Shown one piece after another: positions 50,790 through 58,172 of a DNA stretch of 64,000 bases. The position numbers and the translations under genes are program-made. A model generated the notes under the pieces. It searched no databases. It worked only from the letters and a program-made list of their open reading frames with translations, and was not told the origin of the DNA. Within the stretch, counting starts at the first letter, position 1, and each line of letters begins with the position of its first letter. This stretch comes from Egibacteraceae bacterium (GTDB lineage: Bacteria > Actinomycetota > Nitriliruptoria > Euzebyales > Egibacteraceae): contig JBBDQS010000136.1 in NCBI GenBank assembly GCA_040905805.1, positions 1-64,000 on the forward strand, written 5' to 3'.

Positions 50790-52691
50790 ATGGGAGCACG
50801 TCATCGCGCACGTGGTGCCGTGCCGCTCTCGCGCATCGAGCGCCTGCAGGAGCTGACCGCGGAGCTGTCCCGCGCGCCCACCGTCGCGGCCGTGACCGAT
50901 GTGGTGGTCACGACCATCACCGAGGAGCTCGGTGCGGGGTCTGCGCTGGTCGCGCTGCTGGAGGGTGACGACACGGCCACATTCGAGATCGTGCGGGCCG
51001 TCGGATATCTGCCCACGACCCTGGAGCAGTGGACGTCGTTCTCGATGGATGCCCCCCTGCCTGCCGGTGATGCCCTGCGGCGGGGCGCCATGGTGGTCTT
51101 CGAGTCCCTGGCCGACCGAGACCAGCAGTACCCGGCGTTGCGGGGGGTGCCCTCCGCCCACGAGGCGTGGGCGATCGTCCCCCTGATCGTCGACGGTGAG
51201 CCGGTGGGCATCGTGTCGTTCGGGTTCGCCAGCCCCCGGCGTCTGGTGGCCGCGGACCGCTCGTTCGTCCAAGCGGTGGTCGACCAGTGCGCGCAGGCTG
51301 TGCACCGGGCGCGGCTGTACGACGAGCAGCGCACGGTCGCCCGCCAGCGGGGCTTCCTCAACCGGGCAGGTGAGGCGTTCGCGGAGGCGAGCTCCTACCG
51401 GGACGTCCAGCAGCTGGTGGTGGAGCTCGCCACCCCGGAGCTGGGTGACGGGGCCGCCCTCTTCCTCGGTGTGCCCGGCGGGCTCAGCTCGGCGGCCTCC
51501 CGACACACCGACCCCGGTGCCGGTGCGGTGCTGAGCGGGCTCGACGGCGGGCGGGCGTTCACGGCCGATCCGCTGCTGCACGAGGTGTTCCGCACGGGGA
51601 CCCCCCGAACGCTGCGGACGGATGAGGCGCTGCCGGACCCAGCGGGTGCCGCCGGCCCTGCGGACAGGGCGGCGGGCGACCTGCTGGTGCTGCCGCTGCA
51701 GTCGCGCGTGTCCACGCTCGGCGTCCTGGTGCTGGTGCAGCGCGGGGCCGGCACCTCGGCCGCGTCTGACTGGTCGCTGGCCGAGAGCTACTGCTCGTTG
51801 GCGGGGTTGCACTGCGACAACGCCCGGTTGCTGGAGGAGCAGACGCGGATCGCCCAGTACCTGCAGGCAAGCCTCCTGCCCCCGATGCTGCCCCACATCC
51901 CGGGCCTGGAGGTCGCGACCGCCTACGTCGCGGGCGGGACGGGCGCGGACGTCGGCGGTGACTTCTACGACCTCTTCGACGCGGGGGAGGGACGGTGGGT
52001 CGCCGTCACCGGCGACGTGCGGGGCAGGGGCGTGGATGCCGCCGCGACGACGGGCCTGGCGCGCCACACGGTTCGGGCCGCCGCCGTGCCGCGGGCCGAC
52101 CCGAGCGCGGTCGTCAGGCGCCTGAACGAGGTGCTGCTCGCACACGAGCCCCTGGGTCTGGAGCCGCGGTTCTGCGCCGTGTGCCTCATGGCCTGCTCGC
52201 TCACCAGCGCCGGAGCGACCATCACGGTGTGCTGCGCCGGGCATCCGCTCCCGTGGCTGGTGCGGGCGGACGGTGTCGCCAGGGAGGTCGGCGTGCCGGG
52301 GACGGTCGCCGGCGTGGTCGCCGACCCCGATCTGGCGGACGAGACGATCGTGCTCGGTGCGGGGGACACGCTGGTGGCCTTCACCGACGGGATCAGCGAG
52401 CGGCGTTGTGAGGGCGTGTTCTTCGAGGACCTGCTGGCCACGGTGCTGTCGGGCACCGCCGACCTCGACGTGCGGGCCGTCGCCGCTCGGGTCCGTGACC
52501 AGGCCACCGCGTTCGGCGCCGAGGAACCCGACGACGACATGGCCGTGCTCGTGCTCCGCGTCGCGGGACGGGCGCCGCCCGCTGGCCGGCCCGCGACGAT
52601 CGGCGAGCGCCTGGACGAGACCGGCTCCGCGGCAGGGACCGTGCTGCCACGCGCCGTCAGGAGCAGCATGCCGGTCGAGGGCAGGCCGTAG
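50790..52691 (+). CDS. GAF-GAF-PP2C serine phosphatase (RsbU/SpoIIE type)
   Basis: This 633-residue protein has two GAF sensor domains (about 30-175 and 190-350) and a SpoIIE/PP2C phosphatase domain (about 360-590). The catalytic metal motifs are GGDFYDLF, GDVRGRGVDAA and the late DGISER and DDDMAVLVL. Proteins of this kind dephosphorylate an anti-sigma antagonist and so release a stress sigma factor. ATG 50790 follows a GATACT hexamer (50743) that could be a -10. Its stop directly abuts the ATG of the receiver-RsbW gene (52691/52692). Confidence 0.92.
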   Translation: MGARHRARGAVPLSRIERLQELTAELSRAPTVAAVTDVVVTTITEELGAGSALVALLEGDDTATFEIVRAVGYLPTTLEQWTSFSMDAPLPAGDALRRGAMVVFESLADRDQQYPALRGVPSAHEAWAIVPLIVDGEPVGIVSFGFASPRRLVAADRSFVQAVVDQCAQAVHRARLYDEQRTVARQRGFLNRAGEAFAEASSYRDVQQLVVELATPELGDGAALFLGVPGGLSSAASRHTDPGAGAVLSGLDGGRAFTADPLLHEVFRTGTPRTLRTDEALPDPAGAAGPADRAAGDLLVLPLQSRVSTLGVLVLVQRGAGTSAASDWSLAESYCSLAGLHCDNARLLEEQTRIAQYLQASLLPPMLPHIPGLEVATAYVAGGTGADVGGDFYDLFDAGEGRWVAVTGDVRGRGVDAAATTGLARHTVRAAAVPRADPSAVVRRLNEVLLAHEPLGLEPRFCAVCLMACSLTSAGATITVCCAGHPLPWLVRADGVAREVGVPGTVAGVVADPDLADETIVLGAGDTLVAFTDGISERRCEGVFFEDLLATVLSGTADLDVRAVAARVRDQATAFGAEEPDDDMAVLVLRVAGRAPPAGRPATIGERLDETGSAAGTVLPRAVRSSMPVEGRP

Positions 52692-53513
52692 ATGGCCACC
52701 CCCCCGTACCGGGTGCTGCTGGTGGACGACGACACCGACGTGCGCACGCTCGCGCGCCGTCACCTCGAGCGGTCCGGCGACTTCTCGGTGATCGCCGAGG
52801 CCGCCGATGGGGACGAGGCGACCAGGGTGGCGGCGGCTCACCAGCCCGACGTCGCCCTCCTCGACCTGAACATGCCCGGCACGGACGGCTTGACGGCGCT
52901 GCCCCGCATCCGGGCGGTGGCGCCGCAGTGCACGGTCGTCGTCCTGTCCGCCATGCAGCGGCCCGAGGCGGAGGAGCAGGCCAAGGCTGCGGGGGCGAGC
53001 GGCTTCCTGGTCAAGCAACGATCGTGGCGCGCTCTGCCGGCTGACCTGATGGACGTGCTGCACCGAGCAGAGGACGCGTCGCCCCACGACACGGGTGTTG
53101 AGCTGCCCGCCTCGCTGACCAGCGGCCGGGAGGCCCGCCGGTTCCTTCGGGCAACGTTGCCCGGCTGGGGTGCGGAAGACCTGCTCGACGATGCGCAGCT
53201 GCTCACCAGCGAGCTGGTCAACAACGCCATCGTGCACGCGTCGTCCGCGGTGCGCGTGCGGCTGCGGTTCGCGGACCGCTGCCTGCGGATCGAGGTCACC
53301 GACGCGGGCGCCGGCGCCCTGCAGCGCCAGCCGGGCAGGCGGGGCGACACCAGCGGTCGCGGGCTGCACCTCGTGGACGTGCTCGCCGCCTCATGGGGCA
53401 CCTCGGCGGACCGGGACGGCAAGGTGGTGTGGTTCGAGCTGGAGGAGCAGGCTGCGGCGGAACCCGGGCACGGGGCAAGCCCGTCCGCGGGTCGTGACGG
53501 GGCGCGCGAGTGA
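52692..53513 (+). CDS. Receiver domain fused to RsbW-type anti-sigma (HATPase) domain
   Basis: This 273-residue protein joins two domains rarely seen together. Residues 1-120 are a receiver: VDDD at 11-14, phosphoacceptor D58 in LLDLNMPG and the Lys in FLVKQRS. Residues about 135-255 are a HATPase_c_2 domain of the RsbW/SpoIIAB kind, with the N-box LTSELVNNAIVHAS, VTDAGAG and GRGLHLVDVLAA. It could let a two-component phosphorelay control a partner-switching anti-sigma kinase. The gene starts one base after the phosphatase stop, so the phosphatase and this protein are expressed together. No STAS antagonist is in the window. Confidence 0.9.
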   Translation: MATPPYRVLLVDDDTDVRTLARRHLERSGDFSVIAEAADGDEATRVAAAHQPDVALLDLNMPGTDGLTALPRIRAVAPQCTVVVLSAMQRPEAEEQAKAAGASGFLVKQRSWRALPADLMDVLHRAEDASPHDTGVELPASLTSGREARRFLRATLPGWGAEDLLDDAQLLTSELVNNAIVHASSAVRVRLRFADRCLRIEVTDAGAGALQRQPGRRGDTSGRGLHLVDVLAASWGTSADRDGKVVWFELEEQAAAEPGHGASPSAGRDGARE

Positions 53514-53538
53514 CGCCGGTGGGTCAGGACGGCGGGTC

Positions 53539-54384
53539 GTGCTCGATGCGGTGATGCCCTACCTGCGGTGCCCGTATTGCGCCGGCGATCTGGACCGGGA
53601 GGGTGGCGTCGTGCGGTGCACCGACGCGCACGCCTTCGACATCGCTCGGCAGGGCTACGTCAACCTGCTCGGGGCGCAGCCCGCGGTCGGCACCGGTGAC
53701 GGCCCGGACATGGTGGCGGCGCGGGAACGGTTCCTCTGCGCCGGACACTACTCGGCCCTGGCCGACGTGGTGGCCGCAGCGTGCGCCGGCGGGGTCGGTG
53801 ACGCGGGGCCCGGGTGTGTGGCGGACGTCGGTGCCGGGACGGGCTATTACCTGCGGCGGGTCGTCGAGCGGCTGCCGGACCGCGCGGGGCTGGCCCTGGA
53901 CCTCTCCCGGTACGCGCTGCGCAGGGCGGCGCGGGCTCACCCGCGCATCGGTGCGGTGGCCTGCGACGTGTGGCAGTCACTGCCGGTCCGCGGCGGCGCG
54001 GTGGTCGCGGCGCTCGGGGTGTTCGCGCCCCGCAACGGCGCCGAGATCCGGCGGGTGCTCGCGCCGGGCGGGGTGCTGGTGGTCGTGACCCCCACGGCCC
54101 GCCATCTGGTCGAGCTCGTCGAGCCGCTGGGCATGTTGACCGTGGACGCGCGCAAGGACGAGCGTCTGCGGATGCATCTGGGGCCCCACCTGGCCGCGGG
54201 CGCTCGCACCACCGTCGAGATAGCGCTCACGCTCGACCGGGACGCCGTCACGGACCTGGTGACCATGAGCCCCACAGCCTGGCACACCCCTTCAGAGGTG
54301 ACCGTCCGCCGGGTCGCCGCGCTGTCCCAGCCCATCTCGGTGACGGCCTCCTTCGTCGTGTCGGTGTTCCATGGAGGGCGGTGA
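53539..54384 (+). CDS. 23S rRNA (guanine-N1)-methyltransferase-like, RlmA/TlrB family
   Basis: This 281-residue protein starts with a zinc site (C11, C14, C27, H31, in CPYC and CTDAH). A conserved RQGYVNLL stretch follows, then a class I SAM domain with VADVGAGTGYYL and a late region ARTTVEIALTLDR. This matches RlmA(I)/(II) enzymes, which modify G745/G748 of 23S rRNA; the II type is also a macrolide-resistance determinant in Streptomyces. GTG 53539 has AGGA about nine bases upstream; GTG 53551 and ATG 53554 are alternatives. The stop overlaps a downstream GTG at 54381. Confidence 0.86.
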   Translation: MLDAVMPYLRCPYCAGDLDREGGVVRCTDAHAFDIARQGYVNLLGAQPAVGTGDGPDMVAARERFLCAGHYSALADVVAAACAGGVGDAGPGCVADVGAGTGYYLRRVVERLPDRAGLALDLSRYALRRAARAHPRIGAVACDVWQSLPVRGGAVVAALGVFAPRNGAEIRRVLAPGGVLVVVTPTARHLVELVEPLGMLTVDARKDERLRMHLGPHLAAGARTTVEIALTLDRDAVTDLVTMSPTAWHTPSEVTVRRVAALSQPISVTASFVVSVFHGGR

Positions 54385-54470
54385 CCCGGCTACCGGGCAT
54401 CGGGCCGCTGGAGGCCGTATCGTGCGGGCCGTCCACCGTCGAGCGGTGGTCGGGACCCGGAGGAGCGCTC

Positions 54471-54812
54471 GTGGGAGACGTGGAGTTCACCGCTGGGATC
54501 ACCCTGCGCAGCGGGGCGGTGCTGACGGCCGACGTGACCACCCTTGACGCGGCGGGGATCGCCTACCGGACGGAGCACGGCAGCGGTTTCGCGTCGTGGG
54601 GCGAGATCACCGCCGTCATGCTCGCCACGACCGACCACATGCTGCAGACCGCCGGCCAGATGCTGTCCGCAGCGGAGGTCCTTCGCCAGCAGGAGGAGCG
54701 TGGCCCCTACGATGCGGAGGCTCTGCGCCAGCGCGCGCTCGGCCTGCTGCGAGAGGTGGCCCCGAGGCTGTGCCCCCAGGGCCAGACGTGTCCCCTCGGC
54801 GCTCCGCGGTAG
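54471..54812 (+). CDS. Hypothetical protein with Cys pair at C-terminus
   Basis: I do not recognise this 113-residue protein. A beta-rich first half (VEFTAGITLRSGAVLTADVT) is followed by helices with Leu/Gln/Glu patterns. The end has two cysteines in CPQGQTC. GTG 54471 has GGAGGAG five bases upstream. An alternative GTG at 54381 overlaps the RlmA-like stop and would add 30 residues. It lies between the rRNA methyltransferase and HU genes. Confidence 0.65.
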   Translation: MGDVEFTAGITLRSGAVLTADVTTLDAAGIAYRTEHGSGFASWGEITAVMLATTDHMLQTAGQMLSAAEVLRQQEERGPYDAEALRQRALGLLREVAPRLCPQGQTCPLGAPR

Positions 54813-54898
54813 GTCCCTGCTTGCCTTCCCCGGCGAAACCAGGCACCGTAACCCGTTGACTTGAGTTCCCCCTTCCCATTCCGAACAGGAGCACACCT

Positions 54899-55174
54899 AT
54901 GAACAAGTCCGAGCTCGTCGATGCTGCCGCCGCCTCCTCCGGCCTGCCCAAGGCCGACATGCAACGCGCCCTGGACTCGGTCCTGGACGAGATCACCGCT
55001 GCGGTGAAGAAGGGCGAGAAGGTCGCCCTCACCGGCTTCGGGAACTTCGAGCTGCGCGAGCGCGCCGCCCGGACCGGCCGCAACCCGCAGACCGGTGCCG
55101 AGATGCAGGTCCCCGCTTCCAAGGCTCCGGCCTTCAAGCCCGGCAAGGCGTTCAAGGACGCCGTCAACGTCTGA
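54899..55174 (+). CDS. HU-family DNA-binding protein
   Basis: This 91-residue histone-like protein shows the whole HU pattern: the opening MNKSELVDAAA, GFGNFELRERAARTGRNPQTG forming the DNA-gripping arm and FKPGKAFKDAVN at the end. It lacks the long Lys-rich tail of mycobacterial HupB, so it is the short bacterial form. AGGAG lies seven bases before ATG 54899, and a perfect hairpin follows 57 bases after the stop. It compacts DNA as a dimer. Confidence 0.96.
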   Translation: MNKSELVDAAAASSGLPKADMQRALDSVLDEITAAVKKGEKVALTGFGNFELRERAARTGRNPQTGAEMQVPASKAPAFKPGKAFKDAVNV

Positions 55175-55231
55175 ACCCGGCGGCAGCGCCGCGGTCCGAT
55201 CGCGGCGCGCCAAGCAGGACTGGAACACGCC

Positions 55232-55262
55232 GCGGCCCCGGGGGTTGTGCCCCCGGGGCCGC
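55232..55262. terminator. Strong 13-bp GC hairpin after HU
   Basis: Bases 55232-55244 pair perfectly with 55250-55262 around a five-base loop. It lies between the HU gene and the convergent membrane protein gene, so it can serve both. No T-tract follows on either strand. Confidence 0.7.
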
Positions 55263-55281
55263 TCGCGCGCTGGGTGGTTGG

Positions 55282-55617
55282 TCAGGCCGCTGCGCGCGCT
55301 GCGCGCTGTGCGGGCACGGCCGGAGCCGCCGGCGTCTCCGCGCGGTGGGCGATCGCGTCCACGATGGCGCGGGTGAACTCGCCGATGGCGACGAGGACGA
55401 GGCCGGTCACGACCGGGTGCATCCACTCGGCGCGCAGCTCCTGGCCGAAGGCCGTGAAGGCCGAGTAGCCGAGCATCCACGCGAGACCGGCGGCCACGGC
55501 GATCGTGACCACGCGGGTGAGCGGGGCGGGGACGGTGACGGGAGCGAGCTCGTCGAGGGCCTGGCGAACGACGGACAGACCCAGCGCGAGCGCGACGAGG
55601 ACGAGGAAGGCGTACAT
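55282..55617 (-). CDS. Three-helix membrane protein, unknown
   Basis: This 111-residue protein has predicted membrane segments at about 1-20, 35-57 and 65-90 and an Ala/Pro-rich polar tail. There is no family motif I can name. ATG 55617 has AGGAG seven bases upstream. The longer frame upstream is antisense to the sigma factor gene. It is divergent from that gene with a 105-base spacer. Confidence 0.75.
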   Translation of the reverse strand: MYAFLVLVALALGLSVVRQALDELAPVTVPAPLTRVVTIAVAAGLAWMLGYSAFTAFGQELRAEWMHPVVTGLVLVAIGEFTRAIVDAIAHRAETPAAPAVPAQRAARAAA

Positions 55618-55722
55618 TGCACCACTCCTGACGGTCGGGCCGGCGAGGCTGTCTGCCTCGCTCACCGGGTTGGACCGCCGCGGACCGCGATCGGTTACAT
55701 CGCCCGCGCGGCTGCCGCGACA

Positions 55723-56292
55723 ATGGCAACCGTGGACGTCGACCCGGAGCTGGTGCGTGCGGTGCAGCGCGGTGCGCCCGGCGCCATGGACGCGCTCATC
55801 CGCGCCACCTACACCAACGTCTACGCGCTCTGCCGCCGCCTGCTCGGCGACCCGGCCGACGCCGCGGACGCGACTCAGGAGGTGTACGTGCGGGTGGTGC
55901 GGTCGGTGCTCGGCTTCCGCGGTGAGGCCGCCTTCGGCACGTGGCTGCACCGGGTCACCCTGAACGTGTGCGCGACCGCGCTCCGCCGCCGCGGGGACGT
56001 CCGGGCCCGCGGGCAGGCGGCGGGGGCGAGTGCGTTCGCGGCACCGGGGTCGGCTGACGTGCTCGCCTCACCCGACGACACCGAGGAGCGGGTGGCCGTG
56101 CTCGACCAGGCCCGCCGCATCGCCGACGCCATCGCGGCGCTTCCCGCGGCCGCCCGGGCGGTCGTGGTGCTCCGCGACGTGCAGGGGTTGTCCACGAAGG
56201 AGGCAGCCGCCATGCTCGGCATCAGCGAGTCCGCGGTGAAGGTGCGCCTGCACCGCGCTCACGCCAAGCTCCGGGAGCAGGTGGCACCGTGA
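55723..56292 (+). CDS. ECF-family RNA polymerase sigma factor
   Basis: This 189-residue sigma factor has region 2 (about 25-95: YALCRRLLGDPADAADATQEVYVRVVR and the FGTWLHRVTLN stretch) and region 4 (about 130-185: LPAAARAVVVLRDVQGLSTKEAA and SESAVKVRLHRA). There is no region 3. Its stop overlaps the GTG of the anti-sigma gene (GTGA), the classical arrangement. ATG 55723 has a weak ribosome site; GTG 55732 is an alternative. It probably responds to envelope or redox stress. Confidence 0.93.
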   Translation: MATVDVDPELVRAVQRGAPGAMDALIRATYTNVYALCRRLLGDPADAADATQEVYVRVVRSVLGFRGEAAFGTWLHRVTLNVCATALRRRGDVRARGQAAGASAFAAPGSADVLASPDDTEERVAVLDQARRIADAIAALPAAARAVVVLRDVQGLSTKEAAAMLGISESAVKVRLHRAHAKLREQVAP

Positions 56293-56780
56293 GGGAGGCA
56301 ACGCGCGTGGGGCGGATCTGCCAGGAGGTGCAGGCGCACCTCCCGGGCCTCGTGGACGGCACGCTGGGGGCGGGTCGGCGGCGGCTCGTCAGCGTCCATC
56401 TCCGCCGGTGCCCCGTCTGCCGTGAGGAGCACGACCGGCAGCATGCGGTGGCCGCGGGCCTCGACCGGCTCGGGACGGCGGCCGCCGAGGATCCGGTCAT
56501 GCCGCCCGACGAGCTGCTCGACGAGCTGCTCGCACAGGCCCGGCGACCCGGCGTGCGGGGACGGGCGGCCGTTCCCGCACGGGGCGCGGTGAGCGGAGCC
56601 CGGCCGGCCCTGTCCGTGGCACTGCTCGCGGCGGGCGCCGTGGCGGGCACTGCTGCCGGCTACGCCGGCTGGCGGGGGATGCGCACGGTCAGCGGGGCGA
56701 TGGGCCACCGGAGGCGGGGAACGCGGGGTGCCGGCCGGGGACGTGGACGTGGCAGCGGTCGCCGGGGAGCAGGTCGGTGA
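56289..56780 (+). CDS. Zinc-binding (ZAS) membrane anti-sigma factor
   Basis: This 163-residue protein carries the zinc anti-sigma motif HxxxCxxC (H37, C41, C44) plus an upstream C11. One membrane segment lies at about 100-120. A Gly/Arg-rich basic tail follows. It should sequester the preceding ECF sigma factor and release it on a signal. GTG 56289 overlaps the sigma stop. The stop is two bases from the convergent ChdC stop. The long Gly-Arg tail is unusual for the family. Confidence 0.9.
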   Translation: MREATRVGRICQEVQAHLPGLVDGTLGAGRRRLVSVHLRRCPVCREEHDRQHAVAAGLDRLGTAAAEDPVMPPDELLDELLAQARRPGVRGRAAVPARGAVSGARPALSVALLAAGAVAGTAAGYAGWRGMRTVSGAMGHRRRGTRGAGRGRGRGSGRRGAGR

Positions 56781-56782
56781 CG

Positions 56783-57583
56783 TCAGCGCAGGCCCAGGTG
56801 GTCCAGCAGGTGGTGCGGCTCCATCACCAGGCCGGTGACGAACGGCCCGAACTCGCCGTAGCGAGCGCTGACCTCGTCGAAGCGCATCTCGTAGACGATG
56901 TCCTTCAGCGCCTTGGGGTCGTCGGCCAGGAGGGTCACCCCCCACTCCCAGTCGTCCAGGCCGACCGAGCCGGTGATGAGCTGCAGCACCCTGCCCCGGT
57001 AGGTGCGGCCCACCCGGGCGTGACCCGCCATGAGCCGCTTGCGGTCAGCCAAACCCAGGACGTACCAGTTGTCGGTCCCCTCACGGCGTTTGCTCATCGG
57101 GTAGAACGACAGCACCCGTCGGGCCGGCAGCTTGGGGTGCAGGCGGTGCTCGGCGTAGTCGGCCATGCGGCGCGTGAAGGCCTCGAGCGCCTCCGCGTGC
57201 TCGGCCGAGCCCTCGACCAGCCCCTCCTCGGCGGCCAGGCGCCGTGCCTCGTCCTCGGGCGTGGAGGTGTACTCGCTCAGCTCTGTGAGCGAGACATAGG
57301 ATGCGGCGGGCAGCAAGGCGGCGCCCAGCGGGGAGGCCGCCAGCTCGATGCTGAGCTGATCGAGCTCCACCAGGTCGGGACCCAGCACCATCAGGCCGAT
57401 GTCCGCCTTCTGTCCCAGGACGCTGAACGCGAGCGCCTGGTAGTCGTCGCGGGCGTTGAACCGCTGGAGCCGACCGATGAAGTCGTCGGCGGCCGCCTCG
57501 GAGTCCTCGAGCATCTCCCGGCGCAGGTGGAAGAACAGGTGGAGGACACCCCAGCCCTCGCCGGACACGACAGGATCGACCAT
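56783..57583 (-). CDS. chdC: Coproheme decarboxylase (HemQ/ChdC)
   Basis: This 266-residue protein belongs to the chlorite-dismutase-like fold and converts coproheme to heme b in the Gram-positive pathway. It shows the N-terminal GVLHLFFHLRR and the heme-propionate and catalytic segment FYPMSKRREGTDNWY, whose Tyr is the catalytic residue of the actinobacterial type. DDWEWGVTLLADDPKALKD and RYGEFGPFVTG follow. It lacks chlorite-dismutase features. The gene is alone in this window without hemH or hemY. Confidence 0.93.
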   Translation of the reverse strand: MVDPVVSGEGWGVLHLFFHLRREMLEDSEAAADDFIGRLQRFNARDDYQALAFSVLGQKADIGLMVLGPDLVELDQLSIELAASPLGAALLPAASYVSLTELSEYTSTPEDEARRLAAEEGLVEGSAEHAEALEAFTRRMADYAEHRLHPKLPARRVLSFYPMSKRREGTDNWYVLGLADRKRLMAGHARVGRTYRGRVLQLITGSVGLDDWEWGVTLLADDPKALKDIVYEMRFDEVSARYGEFGPFVTGLVMEPHHLLDHLGLR

Positions 57584-57613
57584 GCCGACAGCGTAGCGGC
57601 CACGAAGCCCCGG

Positions 57614-57970
57614 TCAGCGCCGGAGGCGCCTGGTCCTGAACGCCGTGAAGACCCGGGGCAGGGCGACCGCGGCCAGCACCAGGACGACGGTGCCGGACAT
57701 CGCAATGGGCGCCCACAGCATGGGGTCGCGCAGGGCCAGCCAGACCCACAGCGCGACCAGCCCGCCCCACGCCACCAGACCGGTGTAGGCGGCGAACCGG
57801 ACGAGGCGGTCGGTGCCCGCTGGCGCCACCGGACGCAGCGACGAGGACGCCTCGCGGGCGTGGCGCGCCGAGACGCTGGTCGCCACCTGCCACCGGGCCT
57901 CCGGGCCGTAGGCGCGCAGGAGCTCGTCGGGGATGTACAGCGGCGTGGTGCTTGACCGTTTCGCACGCAT
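57614..57970 (-). CDS. Two-helix membrane protein, unknown
   Basis: This 118-residue protein has a basic N-terminus and a soluble segment (about 10-55, with YIPDELLRAYGPEARW), then two membrane helices (about 60-80 and 86-106) and an Arg-rich end. I recognise no family. It is read in the same direction as chdC with 30 bases between them. ATG 57970 faces the acyl-CoA ligase promoter region across about 200 bases. Confidence 0.7.
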   Translation of the reverse strand: MRAKRSSTTPLYIPDELLRAYGPEARWQVATSVSARHAREASSSLRPVAPAGTDRLVRFAAYTGLVAWGGLVALWVWLALRDPMLWAPIAMSGTVVLVLAAVALPRVFTAFRTRRLRR

Positions 57971-58172
57971 CGGGACCTCGATGTCAGGAGCAGCCCAGCC
58001 GGGCTTCGGGGTATGCCGCGATCATCGGCCGCTGGCGGGCGCGGCGATACCTGTCCGGTGCACCAGTCCCACGCACGGTGCACCGCTCGACGAGCGGACA
58101 CCATCTCGGGGTCGGGTTGGGTACATTCGGGCCAAGCGCGCACCTGCGCCCCTCGATTTCAGGAGACCCACC

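Noticed and set aside
54856-54884. Promoter TTGACT with downstream hexamer upstream of HU
   Set aside because: The -10 position reads TTCCGA and transcription would start inside the Shine-Dalgarno sequence; the real promoter is probably further upstream.
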